Source of the DNA: CAZGUX01 sp964529305
GTDB taxonomy: Bacteria > Acidobacteriota > Terriglobia > Bryobacterales > Bryobacteraceae
NCBI GenBank assembly: GCA_964529305.1
Contig: CAZGUX010000062.1
Span: 1-64,000 of the forward strand
Reading direction: 5' to 3'
DNA length: 64,000 bases
The notes below the pieces were generated by a model. It did no database searches. It saw nothing but the letters and a program-made list of their open reading frames with translations, and was not told the origin of the DNA. The position numbers were made by a program, and so were the translations under genes. Below, one piece after another: positions 42,663 to 50,360 of the stretch. Each line of letters begins with the position of its first letter. Within the stretch, counting starts at the first letter, position 1.

Positions 42663-44839
42663 AAGGACTCCGTGGCGTCGATTCTACCGTAGGCGAGCAC
42701 CGCCTGCCCGAGCGACAGGCCGCCATCGTTGGCCGGCACCCGCTGATGGGTGAACGCGCGTATCCCCTCGCCCTCCAGAAGGGCCACGGTCACGTGGGTG
42801 AGCCTCGCGTTCTGGAAGACGCCGCCCGAGAGCACCACCTGGCTGGCGGCCGTGAAGCGGGCGACCGAGCGGATGGCCTCGGCCAGGCCGTTGTGGAAGC
42901 GGGCGGCGGCGAGCGGCGCCGGGTCGGCGAGCACGCGCTCGACCAGGTCCGCCCAATCCAACTGTCCATTGTGGAGGGACAACGAATAGGCGCCGCGCTC
43001 AGCGGGGTCGGCGGCCCGTTCGAGCAACATGGCGGCGTGGCCTTCAAAGCGGTTCTCGGACGCGACACCGGATAGCGCGGCGACGGCGTCGAAGAGACGC
43101 CCGATGCTCGATGTACGGGGGCAGTTGATGCGCTGCTCGAGCATGCGTTCGACGGCGTGCGCGGTACGCGGATCGAGGTGCAAGGGCGCGAAGTCGCGGC
43201 CGCATTCCCAAAGCAGCGAGAGGGCGGGACGCCAGGATTGGCGGATGGCGGCGTCTCCGCCGGGTAAGCCGAAGGGACGCAGGTGGGCGACCCGCGTGAA
43301 TCGGCCGTCGTCGACCCAGAAGAACTCGCCGCCCCAGATGGTCTGATCGGTTCCGTAACCCGTGCCGTCCCAGGAAACGGCAAGATAGGGTTCACGGACA
43401 TCGTTCTCGGCCGCGCAGGACGCGGCGTGGGCGATGTGGTGCTGAACCGGTACGGTGCGAAGGCCCGAGTTGTTGGCCCAGCGCGTGGAGGCGTATTCCG
43501 GGTGGAGGTCGCAGGCGACGCGTTCCGGCCGGACACGATACAGCCGGCACAGATCGTCGATGGACTGCTCGAAGGCGCGGCGGGACGCCAGGGTGTCGAG
43601 GTCGCCAATGTGTTGGCTGACAAACACCTGACGTCCGAGTCCCAGGGCGACGGTATTCTTCATGTGCCCGCCGACGGCGAGAGTGGGCGGCAGATCGACC
43701 GGCACGGGAATCGGGAGGGGCGCAAAGCCGCGGGCGCGCCGGAGCAGCGAGACTCCTCCGCGGAAGACGCGAACGACCGAGTCGTCGACAGGGCGCGCGA
43801 TGGGGCGATTGTGGTCGACCAGCAGGTCCGCAATGGGGGCGAGGACGCGCTGCGCCTCGCCGGCCGTGGTGACGATGGGGTCGCCGCTGACATTGCCGCT
43901 GGTGGCCACGATCGGGAAGGTCAACTCGCTCATCAGGAGATGATGCAGGGGTGAATACGGCAGCATCGCGGCGACAAACGGAGACGTGTCGCTCACGTTG
44001 GGAGCGAGCGGCGTGCCGCCCGGTTCCAGCAGGACGATCGGGGCGGCCGGGGAGCGCAGCGTCCGCTCTTCGACCTCGGAGATCCGGCAGTAGCAGCGGG
44101 CCGTCTCGAGCGAGGGCATCATGACCGCCAGCGGCTTGGCTTCGCGGTGCTTGCGTTCGCGCAACCGGGCTACGGCCCCGGCGTCGCGGGCATCGCACAG
44201 CAACTGAAAACCGCCGATGCCCTTGAGCGCCACGATGCCGCCGGAGCGAATGACCTGGGCAGCCGATTCGAGGGCGGTGTCGAGACGCGGTCCACAGAGC
44301 GGGCAGGCGATAGGCTGGGCGTGGAAGCGGCGGTCGGTCGGGTCGGTGTACTCGCGCCGGCACGCCTCGCACAAGGGAAAGCTCGCGAGGGTGGTGTTCG
44401 GGCGGTCGTAGGGAATCTCCGTGACGATGGTGTAGCGCGGACCGCAGCGGGTGCAATTGGTGAAGGGGTACCGGTAGCGGCGCTCGGAGGGGGCGTTCAG
44501 TTCGGCGAGGCATTCGGGGCAAGTCGCCAGGTCGGGCAGGATCGCGGCGGTCGGGGATTCGCCGTGGGCGCTCTCCCGGATCTCGAACAAGGCAAAACCG
44601 ATGGGGGCCAGCCAGGAGACTTCCCGGGTGAGGATTACGCTGGCGGGAGGCCGGTCGGTCTCGAGGCGCTCGAGGAAGACGGCAGTTGCGGATGCCGGAC
44701 CCTCGACTTCGATGAGGAGACCAGCACTCGAGTTCGTCACCCACCCGGGGAGCGAGAGTTCCGTTGCCAGGCGATAGACGAAGGGGCGGAAGCCGACTCC
44801 CTGGACGGCGCCGTGGAGCGTGACGCGGAGACGTTCCAC
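42656..44839 (-). CDS. hypF: Carbamoyltransferase HypF ([NiFe]-hydrogenase maturation)
   Basis: 727 residues, GTG start. All HypF modules appear in order: acylphosphatase domain (about 1-90, VQGVGFRPFVYRLA), two zinc motifs (CPECLAEL...CTRCGPRYTI and CEACRREY...CPLCGPRL, about 105-185), YrdC-like carbamoyl-adenylate domain (about 195-380, GGIVALKGIGGFQLLCDARD), and Kae1-like C-terminal domain (HHIAHAASC, WDGTGYG, VVLSGGVFQN, NDGGLSLGQAV). HypF makes the thiocarbamate on HypE used for the CN ligands. No other hyp or hydrogenase genes lie in the window. Length is close to E. coli HypF (750). Confidence 0.95.
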   Translation of the reverse strand: MERLRVTLHGAVQGVGFRPFVYRLATELSLPGWVTNSSAGLLIEVEGPASATAVFLERLETDRPPASVILTREVSWLAPIGFALFEIRESAHGESPTAAILPDLATCPECLAELNAPSERRYRYPFTNCTRCGPRYTIVTEIPYDRPNTTLASFPLCEACRREYTDPTDRRFHAQPIACPLCGPRLDTALESAAQVIRSGGIVALKGIGGFQLLCDARDAGAVARLRERKHREAKPLAVMMPSLETARCYCRISEVEERTLRSPAAPIVLLEPGGTPLAPNVSDTSPFVAAMLPYSPLHHLLMSELTFPIVATSGNVSGDPIVTTAGEAQRVLAPIADLLVDHNRPIARPVDDSVVRVFRGGVSLLRRARGFAPLPIPVPVDLPPTLAVGGHMKNTVALGLGRQVFVSQHIGDLDTLASRRAFEQSIDDLCRLYRVRPERVACDLHPEYASTRWANNSGLRTVPVQHHIAHAASCAAENDVREPYLAVSWDGTGYGTDQTIWGGEFFWVDDGRFTRVAHLRPFGLPGGDAAIRQSWRPALSLLWECGRDFAPLHLDPRTAHAVERMLEQRINCPRTSSIGRLFDAVAALSGVASENRFEGHAAMLLERAADPAERGAYSLSLHNGQLDWADLVERVLADPAPLAAARFHNGLAEAIRSVARFTAASQVVLSGGVFQNARLTHVTVALLEGEGIRAFTHQRVPANDGGLSLGQAVLAYGRIDATESLC

Positions 44840-45271
44840 CTATCGACCACCTGCCGAGGTGGGTTTCCAGCCGGGAGACCCGCCTCCAGCCAGTGGAAAA
44901 ATTGGCAAAACGAAGCCAATTATCTTGTAAGGTATTGAAGTAATAGACATACTTTGGGTTCGGTGACGGGTTTGTTGACTTCGTTCCGGGCTTTGGCGGG
45001 ATCCACCCAACAGGGTGGCAAGCCAGCGTGAGCCCTCCAGAGCGCCTTCGACCGGGTGTAATCTCTCATGACGAAAGGATAGCGCGGCGTCAAGGGGCCC
45101 GGGATAATCAACAACTGCAAGTAATTGATTATAGGGTATTTCTCAAAATACTACTCAGTGAACTGCAGACACCCTGATGAACAAAAAAGTCTGCGGGCGG
45201 GGGTGGGGAGATCAGCTCGCTCCGTCAGGGGCAACGACTCATGGAATCTCAAAAGGCACATCCCCCGCACC

Positions 45272-45301
45272 AGGGACCCCCTCGCTTACGCTCGGGGCTG
45301 C
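45272..45301. repeat. Dispersed repeat C copy 2
   Basis: The 30-bp AGGGACCCCCTCGCT...ACGCTCGGGGCTGC sequence matches 17636-17665 with a single T/G difference. It lies between the 15-bp direct repeats at 45119 and 45333. Confidence 0.6.
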
Positions 45302-45394
45302 CTTGCTCTCTGGTCGACGCAATTTGTGAGATAAGTGATTGATTTTACAGTGTCGAATCGGTTCGCCAGGATTCCAGGCCGGGTTTAGGCCGCG

Positions 45395-45413
45395 GGCGGT
45401 CCGGCGGACCGCC
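45395..45413 (-). terminator. GC hairpin after sensor-kinase gene (weak terminator candidate)
   Basis: GGCGGTC (45395-45401) and GACCGCC (45407-45413) form a perfect 7-bp stem around a 5-nt loop, 12 bp beyond the sensor-kinase stop at 45425. No U-tract follows on the minus strand, so it could be an mRNA 3' stabiliser rather than a classic intrinsic terminator. Confidence 0.35.
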
Positions 45414-45424
45414 ACTTCTTCCGG

Positions 45425-46888
45425 TCAGACCTGCAGCGTTTGCGCTGGGAAGAACGGTTCGACCAACGGAAGATGCACCGAGAAGCGGGTTCCGTAGCCG
45501 ACTTCGCTCGACACCTCCACCGAGCCGCCGTGGGCCGTGGCAATCCACTGGACGAAGCTGAGTCCGAGTCCGAGACCCCGCTCCGCCGGCCACTCCTGGG
45601 AACTGACCCGGTAGAAGCGTTCGAAGATATGCGGCAGGTGCTCGGGTGGGATACCGCGGCCGGTGTCGTCGACCGTCAGGGTGGCGTGGGAGCCGGAGCT
45701 ATGCAAGGTCACCCTGACGTCGCCCCCTGGAGGCGTGAACCGGATGGCGTTCGACAAGAGGTTGGACACCATCCGGTCAAACTGCACCCCATCGATGTCC
45801 ACGAGACAGTGTTCGGGTAGTTCGCCGTGAAGCCGGATGCCGGCTTCCTCGGCGGCCAGGCGGTATCGCTCGAGAATCTCGCCCAGCGGTTCCACCAGAT
45901 CCACACGAGTCTTCTGAAGAACCAACTGGCCCGACTCGGCCTGTGACAACTGGAGCAAGGTGCGGACCAGTTGGCCGAGCCGCTCGATGTCGCCCAGGGA
46001 ATTGATAATCGTGTCCCGGAGTTGCTCTTCATTCTGGGCGCTGAGCAGGGCCACTTCCAAATGCCCTCGCAGAGCCGTCAAGGGGGTCCGGAGCTCATGG
46101 GAGACATTGGAGGAGAACTGCTTCATCTGCTGGAAGTTGACCTCCAATCGCTCGATCATATGGTTGAACGTGGTGATGAGGGACTCCAGTTCGTCATTGG
46201 TCCCGTGGGACGGGATGCGCAAACTCAAGTTCGACCCGGAGATGCTCTGCGCGGTTCGCGCTACCGACCTCACCGGCTCCAGGGCCCTGCCGGTCAGCAT
46301 CCAGCCCATCACGCACCCGATCGCAATCACGATGGGAACGGCGATGGAGTATGCCTGGACAAAGCGCCTCACCAGCCTGTCGTTGCTCGTGACATCGATA
46401 CCGAGGGCCACATAGTAGGGGGTGCGGCTGCTGTCGGCGGAGAGGATGGTCCCGGAGCGAATCAAGTAGCGGTTACCCGAACGGTCGATTTTGGTGGCCC
46501 ACCTCGACCCCCCGCTCCGAAGATTGGCGGCGATTTCCTCACGGGAATCGAGACCCATGGCCCGAATAGGGTCCGATGCCAGTAACACGTTGCCCGCCGT
46601 ATCGGCCACCACGACCTTCTCTCGAATCTCCTCGACCAGAGCGACCTGCTCCGGGTCGTCCCGGTCATGGACCCAATGCACCTCGGTTCCGGTGACACGG
46701 AGATAGCCTTTGAGCGCCAGCCATTCTTCGGCGACCAGGTGCTCGGTCAGGACGCCCAGGCGGAAGGACAACGTGCGCTGCATCAGAAATCCGACCAGCG
46801 CCAGGAACAGGGCAAAACAAATGGCGTAGCTGACGGTCAACCGGAATCTGAGGCTGTTGGTGATCGCGCTCAGGTTTGGAATTCGCAC
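45425..46888 (-). CDS. Membrane sensor histidine kinase
   Basis: 487 residues from the GTG at 46888, chosen because GGGAGG lies at proper spacing; a GTG 24 bp upstream lacks one. Two membrane helices (about 12-35 and 180-203) bracket a periplasmic sensor region. A HAMP segment follows (ALEPVRSVARTAQSISG), then HisKA with the phospho-acceptor His in FSSNVSHELRTPLTALRG and HATPase_c with N (VSNLLSNAIRFTPPGG), G1 (VDDTGRGIPPEHLPHIF) and G2 (RGLGLGLSFVQ) boxes. The layout matches heavy-metal-sensor or CusS-like kinases. It lies 70 bp after the response-regulator stop and is the last gene of the redox operon. Confidence 0.9.
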   Translation of the reverse strand: MRIPNLSAITNSLRFRLTVSYAICFALFLALVGFLMQRTLSFRLGVLTEHLVAEEWLALKGYLRVTGTEVHWVHDRDDPEQVALVEEIREKVVVADTAGNVLLASDPIRAMGLDSREEIAANLRSGGSRWATKIDRSGNRYLIRSGTILSADSSRTPYYVALGIDVTSNDRLVRRFVQAYSIAVPIVIAIGCVMGWMLTGRALEPVRSVARTAQSISGSNLSLRIPSHGTNDELESLITTFNHMIERLEVNFQQMKQFSSNVSHELRTPLTALRGHLEVALLSAQNEEQLRDTIINSLGDIERLGQLVRTLLQLSQAESGQLVLQKTRVDLVEPLGEILERYRLAAEEAGIRLHGELPEHCLVDIDGVQFDRMVSNLLSNAIRFTPPGGDVRVTLHSSGSHATLTVDDTGRGIPPEHLPHIFERFYRVSSQEWPAERGLGLGLSFVQWIATAHGGSVEVSSEVGYGTRFSVHLPLVEPFFPAQTLQV

Positions 46889-46958
46889 GCACCCTCCCGC
46901 GGAGGCCGCCACTTCCGCCGAGGTGGGACACAGGGTACCACACGAGCCCCACGGTAGT

Positions 46959-47720
46959 TCAAATCGGGGGATCCGCCGGCCGTGACGCGGGCGGAGCGTC
47001 CATCTGGTAGCCGATGCCGCGCACCGTGTGAATCAACTTCACCCGCCACTTGTCATCGATCTTGCTTCGCAGGTGCCGAATGTACACGTCGACGATGTTG
47101 GTGAGGCCGTCGTAGTCGGTATCCCACACGTGTTCGACAATCATGGTCCGGCTGAGCGGCTTTCCCTTGTTGCGCATCAGGTATTCCAGGATCCCGAATT
47201 CCTTGGGCGCGAGGTCAATCGGTTCACCTGCCCGCGACACGCGGCGGCGCACCACGTCGAGCACCAGGTCGCCGACGGTGAGTTTTTCGGGTAGAGGTTG
47301 GCCGCGGCGCAGAAGGGCGCGCACACGGGCGAGGAGTTCGACAAACGCGAACGGCTTGGTCAGGTAGTCATCGGCCCCGAGTTCGAGGCCCTTCACCCGG
47401 TCGTCAACGGCCGCGCGGGCGCTGAGGACTAGTACCGCCGGCCCGACTTTCCGGTTCCGGATCTTCTCGAGCACGGCCAATCCGTCCATGTCGGGCAACA
47501 TGAGGTCTAAAATAACGAGGTCATAGTCGACGGCGTGAGTTCGCTCGAGGGCTTCCACTCCTGTCGATGCGACGTCGATGCCGTATCCCGCGCCCTCCAG
47601 TCCGCGGCTCAGGAAGTCGGCGATGCGGTGTTCATCCTCGACGACCAGAATCCGCGTCCGCCCGGAGTGAAGGACGGCATCCCCCTCACTGGCGTGGGTC
47701 GTGACAGTAGTTACAGTCAA
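46959..47720 (-). CDS. OmpR/PhoB-type response regulator
   Basis: About 253 residues if the TTG at 47720 is used; the frame is open further upstream but no ATG or GTG with a Shine-Dalgarno fits. The receiver domain shows ILVVEDEHRIADFLSRGLEG, the phospho-acceptor Asp in DLVILDLMLPDMDG, and the Lys in DDYLTKPFAFVELL. The winged-helix effector ends with VDVYIRHLRSKIDD and LIHTVRGIGYQM. The start overlaps the cytochrome coding sequence by about 35 bp, so translation is probably coupled to it. It is the cognate partner of the kinase at 45425-46888. Its targets may include this operon. Confidence 0.9.
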   Translation of the reverse strand: MTVTTVTTHASEGDAVLHSGRTRILVVEDEHRIADFLSRGLEGAGYGIDVASTGVEALERTHAVDYDLVILDLMLPDMDGLAVLEKIRNRKVGPAVLVLSARAAVDDRVKGLELGADDYLTKPFAFVELLARVRALLRRGQPLPEKLTVGDLVLDVVRRRVSRAGEPIDLAPKEFGILEYLMRNKGKPLSRTMIVEHVWDTDYDGLTNIVDVYIRHLRSKIDDKWRVKLIHTVRGIGYQMDAPPASRPADPPI

Positions 47721-48177
47721 GGCTAGCTTTCTCTTTCCGGTGGCAATCCATACAGCCACCCATCGAGATATCGGTCTCTTTCCAAAGTTTATCCCGATCC
47801 CCCACCGCGCCGTGGCACCTCCCGCATTCTGCACGGGCGTCCAGGTGTGACTTGTGGCTGAAGAATACGTAGCTCGGGATCCGGTACACCCGGACCCACG
47901 GGACCTTCTGGTTGCCGCTCGCATAGCCGGCAAGCTTCTGAATCGACGGGCTGCCGGCTTTGACTGTGCGGTGGCAGGCCATGCATTTCGACACGGCGGG
48001 AAAGGTCATGAGTTCCCCCGGGTCGGGCATCGTGTGGCATTCGCCGCACTTTAACCCGAGCGCCACATGCTGGCGATGACTGTAGGGCACAGGCTGCTCC
48101 GGCGCGGAAGCGGGGTCTGCCGCCAGGCCGGCCGTGGCGATGAAGAATACCGCGACGAGGAAGTTCCGCCTGTTCAA
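47686..48177 (-). CDS. Small periplasmic multihaem (five CxxCH) cytochrome c
   Basis: 163 residues from a TTG at 48177, chosen because AAGGGAG precedes it and a signal peptide follows (NRRNFLVAVFFIATAGLAAD). Five c-type haem motifs are visible: CGECH, CMACH, CGRCH, CMDCH and CNYCH, with additional His residues (YSHRQHVALG, FFSHKSHLD) in positions typical of bis-His class III cytochromes. The start overlaps the GMC gene stop. It probably takes electrons from the GMC dehydrogenase, replacing the triheme subunit of gluconate-2-dehydrogenase-type complexes. Confidence 0.85.
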   Translation of the reverse strand: MNRRNFLVAVFFIATAGLAADPASAPEQPVPYSHRQHVALGLKCGECHTMPDPGELMTFPAVSKCMACHRTVKAGSPSIQKLAGYASGNQKVPWVRVYRIPSYVFFSHKSHLDARAECGRCHGAVGDRDKLWKETDISMGGCMDCHRKEKASLDCNYCHDPRQ

Positions 48178-49730
48178 ACCGCTCCCTTCTTCATCTGATC
48201 CGCCAGATGCTCGGAAGCCCGCATCGTGAGGGCCATTATGGTGAGTGTCGGGTTCTGCACGCCGCCGGAAACGAAAGCGCTCCCATCCACCACGTACAGG
48301 TTGCGAATATCGTGCGACTGGTTGAACGCGTTCAGGACGCTGGTCTTCGGATTCGCTCCCATCCGGCAGGCGCCCAGTTCGTGAATGCTCTCGCCGGGCG
48401 GTACTGGGTTGGCGTGGCTGCCCAGGACCTCGAATCCCGCGCCCCGGCACAGCGCCTCGGCGGTTTCCATCGAGTCGCGGGCCATCGCGAACTCGTTGCC
48501 GGTGTATTTCTGCTGAATGTGGAGCACCGGGATGCCCCACGCGTCCTTGACGCCGCGGTTGATGCGGACGACATTCTCGTAGCGCGGCAGCGACTCGCCC
48601 ATGGTGGTCATGGCGAAGCCGGTCCCTTCGATCGCCTGCATCTCCTTGCGCAGCGCTTCGCCGAACAGCGGCAGGTATCGCGGGTGGGGCGTGTGGCCGC
48701 TCCCGAAATCGTAGGCATACCCGCGGATGAAGTTCTTCTGTTTGTCCCCGAGATTCCGGAAGCGGGGAATATAGCCTCCGCCTCCCATCAACCCGCGGCC
48801 GCCCTTGCCGCCGCGCGCCTCCGGGACCACGCATTGCACGACATTCTTGATGTAGAACTGATCGAAGAGATAGCGGCCCAGAACTCCGCTGGAGTTGGCG
48901 ATGCCGGAATTGAGCAGGATGCGGGCCGATTCCAGGCACGATGCGCCCAGAACGACTACCCGCGCGTTGACTTGATAGTCGCGCTTCGACCGCCGGTCCA
49001 CGAACGACGCTCCGTTCACGAGGCCGGTCTTTTTGTCGACCGTCAACTCGCGCACGACGGCGTTCGGGACGATGCGAAGGTTGCCCGTGGCCAACGCGCC
49101 GGGCAGCAGGAGATTCACGGAACTGGCGAGCGTTCCCGTTGCCCGCCGCGGCTTGGTAGTGGGCACTCCCAACTTCTTCGCCGACTCGATGAACCGCTGA
49201 ATGGAAAGGCTGTCGCGCGACTCATCCGCCAGGATCTTACCGTCCGGCATTTGCGGGAGCCCCTCATTACGGCCGCTCACGCGCAGGATCGGTTCCACGC
49301 GGTCGTAGTAGGGGGCCAGGTCCTTGTACTCGAGCGGCCAGTTCTCCCCGAAGCCGTCGTGGTCCTTGCCCTTGAATTCGAAATCGCTGAGCCGCCAGGA
49401 GGCGCGGCCCCACATCAGGGTTTTTCCGCCGACCTTGCGGATGCGCACCCAGTAGTAAGGGTTGTTCGGATCGTAGGTGTACGGATTCTCCTTCTCGTCG
49501 GCCCAAACATTGGCATTGAACTCGTTGGCTTGAGTGACGTGGGGAAAGCGCCCGGGCTGGCCGAAGCCCCGATAGGGGAGTTCGTACACCGGCCGGAGCG
49601 AACGATCCTTCTCCAGATCGACCGGCGGACCGGCATCGAGCATCAGGCACTTTACTCCGAGACGGGTCAACGTGTAGGCGGCCATACCGCCCGAAGCGCC
49701 GGAACCGATGATCAGGACATCGTGGGCCAT
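48174..49730 (-). CDS. GMC family FAD-dependent oxidoreductase (dehydrogenase large subunit-like)
   Basis: 518 residues. The ATG at 49730 has GGAG 5 nt upstream and is preferred to a GTG at 49736. The FAD-binding dinucleotide motif is GSGASGGMAAYTL near residue 9, followed by RIRKVGGKTLMWGRASWRLS and the VVLGASCLESARILLNSG GMC signature. The C-terminal catalytic region (SIHELGACRMG...DGSAFVSGGVQNPTLTIMAL) matches membrane sugar or alcohol dehydrogenases such as gluconate 2-dehydrogenase large subunit. It lies 2 bp after the small-subunit-like gene. No leader is visible, so export would be by co-transport with the Tat-tagged partner. The substrate is unknown. Confidence 0.9.
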   Translation of the reverse strand: MAHDVLIIGSGASGGMAAYTLTRLGVKCLMLDAGPPVDLEKDRSLRPVYELPYRGFGQPGRFPHVTQANEFNANVWADEKENPYTYDPNNPYYWVRIRKVGGKTLMWGRASWRLSDFEFKGKDHDGFGENWPLEYKDLAPYYDRVEPILRVSGRNEGLPQMPDGKILADESRDSLSIQRFIESAKKLGVPTTKPRRATGTLASSVNLLLPGALATGNLRIVPNAVVRELTVDKKTGLVNGASFVDRRSKRDYQVNARVVVLGASCLESARILLNSGIANSSGVLGRYLFDQFYIKNVVQCVVPEARGGKGGRGLMGGGGYIPRFRNLGDKQKNFIRGYAYDFGSGHTPHPRYLPLFGEALRKEMQAIEGTGFAMTTMGESLPRYENVVRINRGVKDAWGIPVLHIQQKYTGNEFAMARDSMETAEALCRGAGFEVLGSHANPVPPGESIHELGACRMGANPKTSVLNAFNQSHDIRNLYVVDGSAFVSGGVQNPTLTIMALTMRASEHLADQMKKGAV

Positions 49731-49732
49731 GG

Positions 49733-50302
49733 TCACTCCGAAGCGTGCCAGTACAGTCCCAGGCCGGACGCTCCGCGACGCCGCTCGGAAAGCGCCTCCG
49801 CATACTGGCGGGAATTAAAGGTCGCCTGCCAGAAATCATCCTTGGCCGCGGCCAGAAACCGCGCGAGCGGGTCGGCCGGAGGTTTCGGCGACCATGGCTG
49901 CCACAACGGGCTGAGTAGTTCGGCCGCGTCTTCGCCGGTCAATTCGGCGAACCCTTTCCCGAATCGCCGCTGGGCTCCCGCATCCAGCAGGCGCACGCCG
50001 GTCCGGTACAGATTTTGCCGGTCGGCAGGGGACTGCGACAAAAGGAAGTCGAGAAACAGGGCGGCTTCCGCTTCGGCGGCGCCCGGCACGTTGCCGGCGG
50101 GCGGCATCAGGATGCGGCCCAGGCGTTCGAACGCCGCCATTTCCGATGTCGAGAAGAAGCGCGGCACACTCTGTGCCGCCGACTCGGGCGAATCGAACTG
50201 CAGCCTGGCCGTGGTGTCCGAGGTTTGCGCGTTTCCGGCTTCCGGCAATGCGGTGGCCGCGGGGAGTCCCCAGGCGGACTTCAACAACGTCCGGCGATTC
50301 AT
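49733..50302 (-). CDS. Gluconate-2-dehydrogenase subunit-3-like protein with Tat-type leader
   Basis: 189 residues from the ATG at 50302, which opens the leader NRRTLLKSAWGLPAATALPE. The body carries the subunit-3 family pattern: FFSTSEMAAFERLGRILMPP, then AAEAEAALFLDFLLSQSP, LYRTGVRLLDAGAQRRFGKG and FWQATFNSRQYAEAL. This small subunit usually carries the Tat signal for export of the GMC flavoprotein ('hitch-hiker' transport) and stabilises it. It is first in the operon with the GMC enzyme, the cytochrome and the two-component system. Confidence 0.85.
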   Translation of the reverse strand: MNRRTLLKSAWGLPAATALPEAGNAQTSDTTARLQFDSPESAAQSVPRFFSTSEMAAFERLGRILMPPAGNVPGAAEAEAALFLDFLLSQSPADRQNLYRTGVRLLDAGAQRRFGKGFAELTGEDAAELLSPLWQPWSPKPPADPLARFLAAAKDDFWQATFNSRQYAEALSERRRGASGLGLYWHASE

Positions 50303-50322
50303 TTGTCTGCTAGTTTCGCATA

Positions 50323-50350
50323 CTGACGCGCCGCTTCCGGAGCGTATACT
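50323..50350 (+). promoter_or_regulatory. Promoter of ceramidase-like gene with near-leaderless spacing
   Basis: CTGACG (50323-50328, 4 of 6) and TATACT (50345-50350, 5 of 6) are 16 bp apart. The -10 ends 10 nt before the ATG at 50361, leaving almost no untranslated leader and no Shine-Dalgarno. Confidence 0.45.
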
Positions 50351-50360
50351 AGCCTGCAAT

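Larger units (their letters stand above)
44840..45424. other. Gene-free 585-bp interval with repeats and A/T-rich patches
   Basis: No convincing gene was found. It contains A/T-rich patches (about 44905-44960 and 45115-45175), of which the first could carry the hypF promoter. A 6-bp stem GTATTT-CTCA-AAATAC lies near 45137. Two imperfect 15-bp direct repeats occur at 45119-45133 and 45333-45347. It also holds dispersed repeat C (45272-45301) and a hairpin at 45395-45413 just after the sensor-kinase stop. A 49-codon frame on the minus strand ending at 44920 lacks a ribosome-binding site and homology I can recognise. Confidence 0.5.

Noticed and set aside
44920..45069. 49-codon minus-strand frame starting MRDYTRSKALWRAHAG
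   Set aside because: No Shine-Dalgarno or -10 at leaderless distance, unknown protein, and it sits in an A/T-variable repeat-bearing gap; it could be chance.
48207..50360. Long in-frame extension upstream of the ceramidase-like gene
   Set aside because: It is antisense to GMC and subunit-3 genes with full family motifs; the signal peptide and promoter place the start at 50361.
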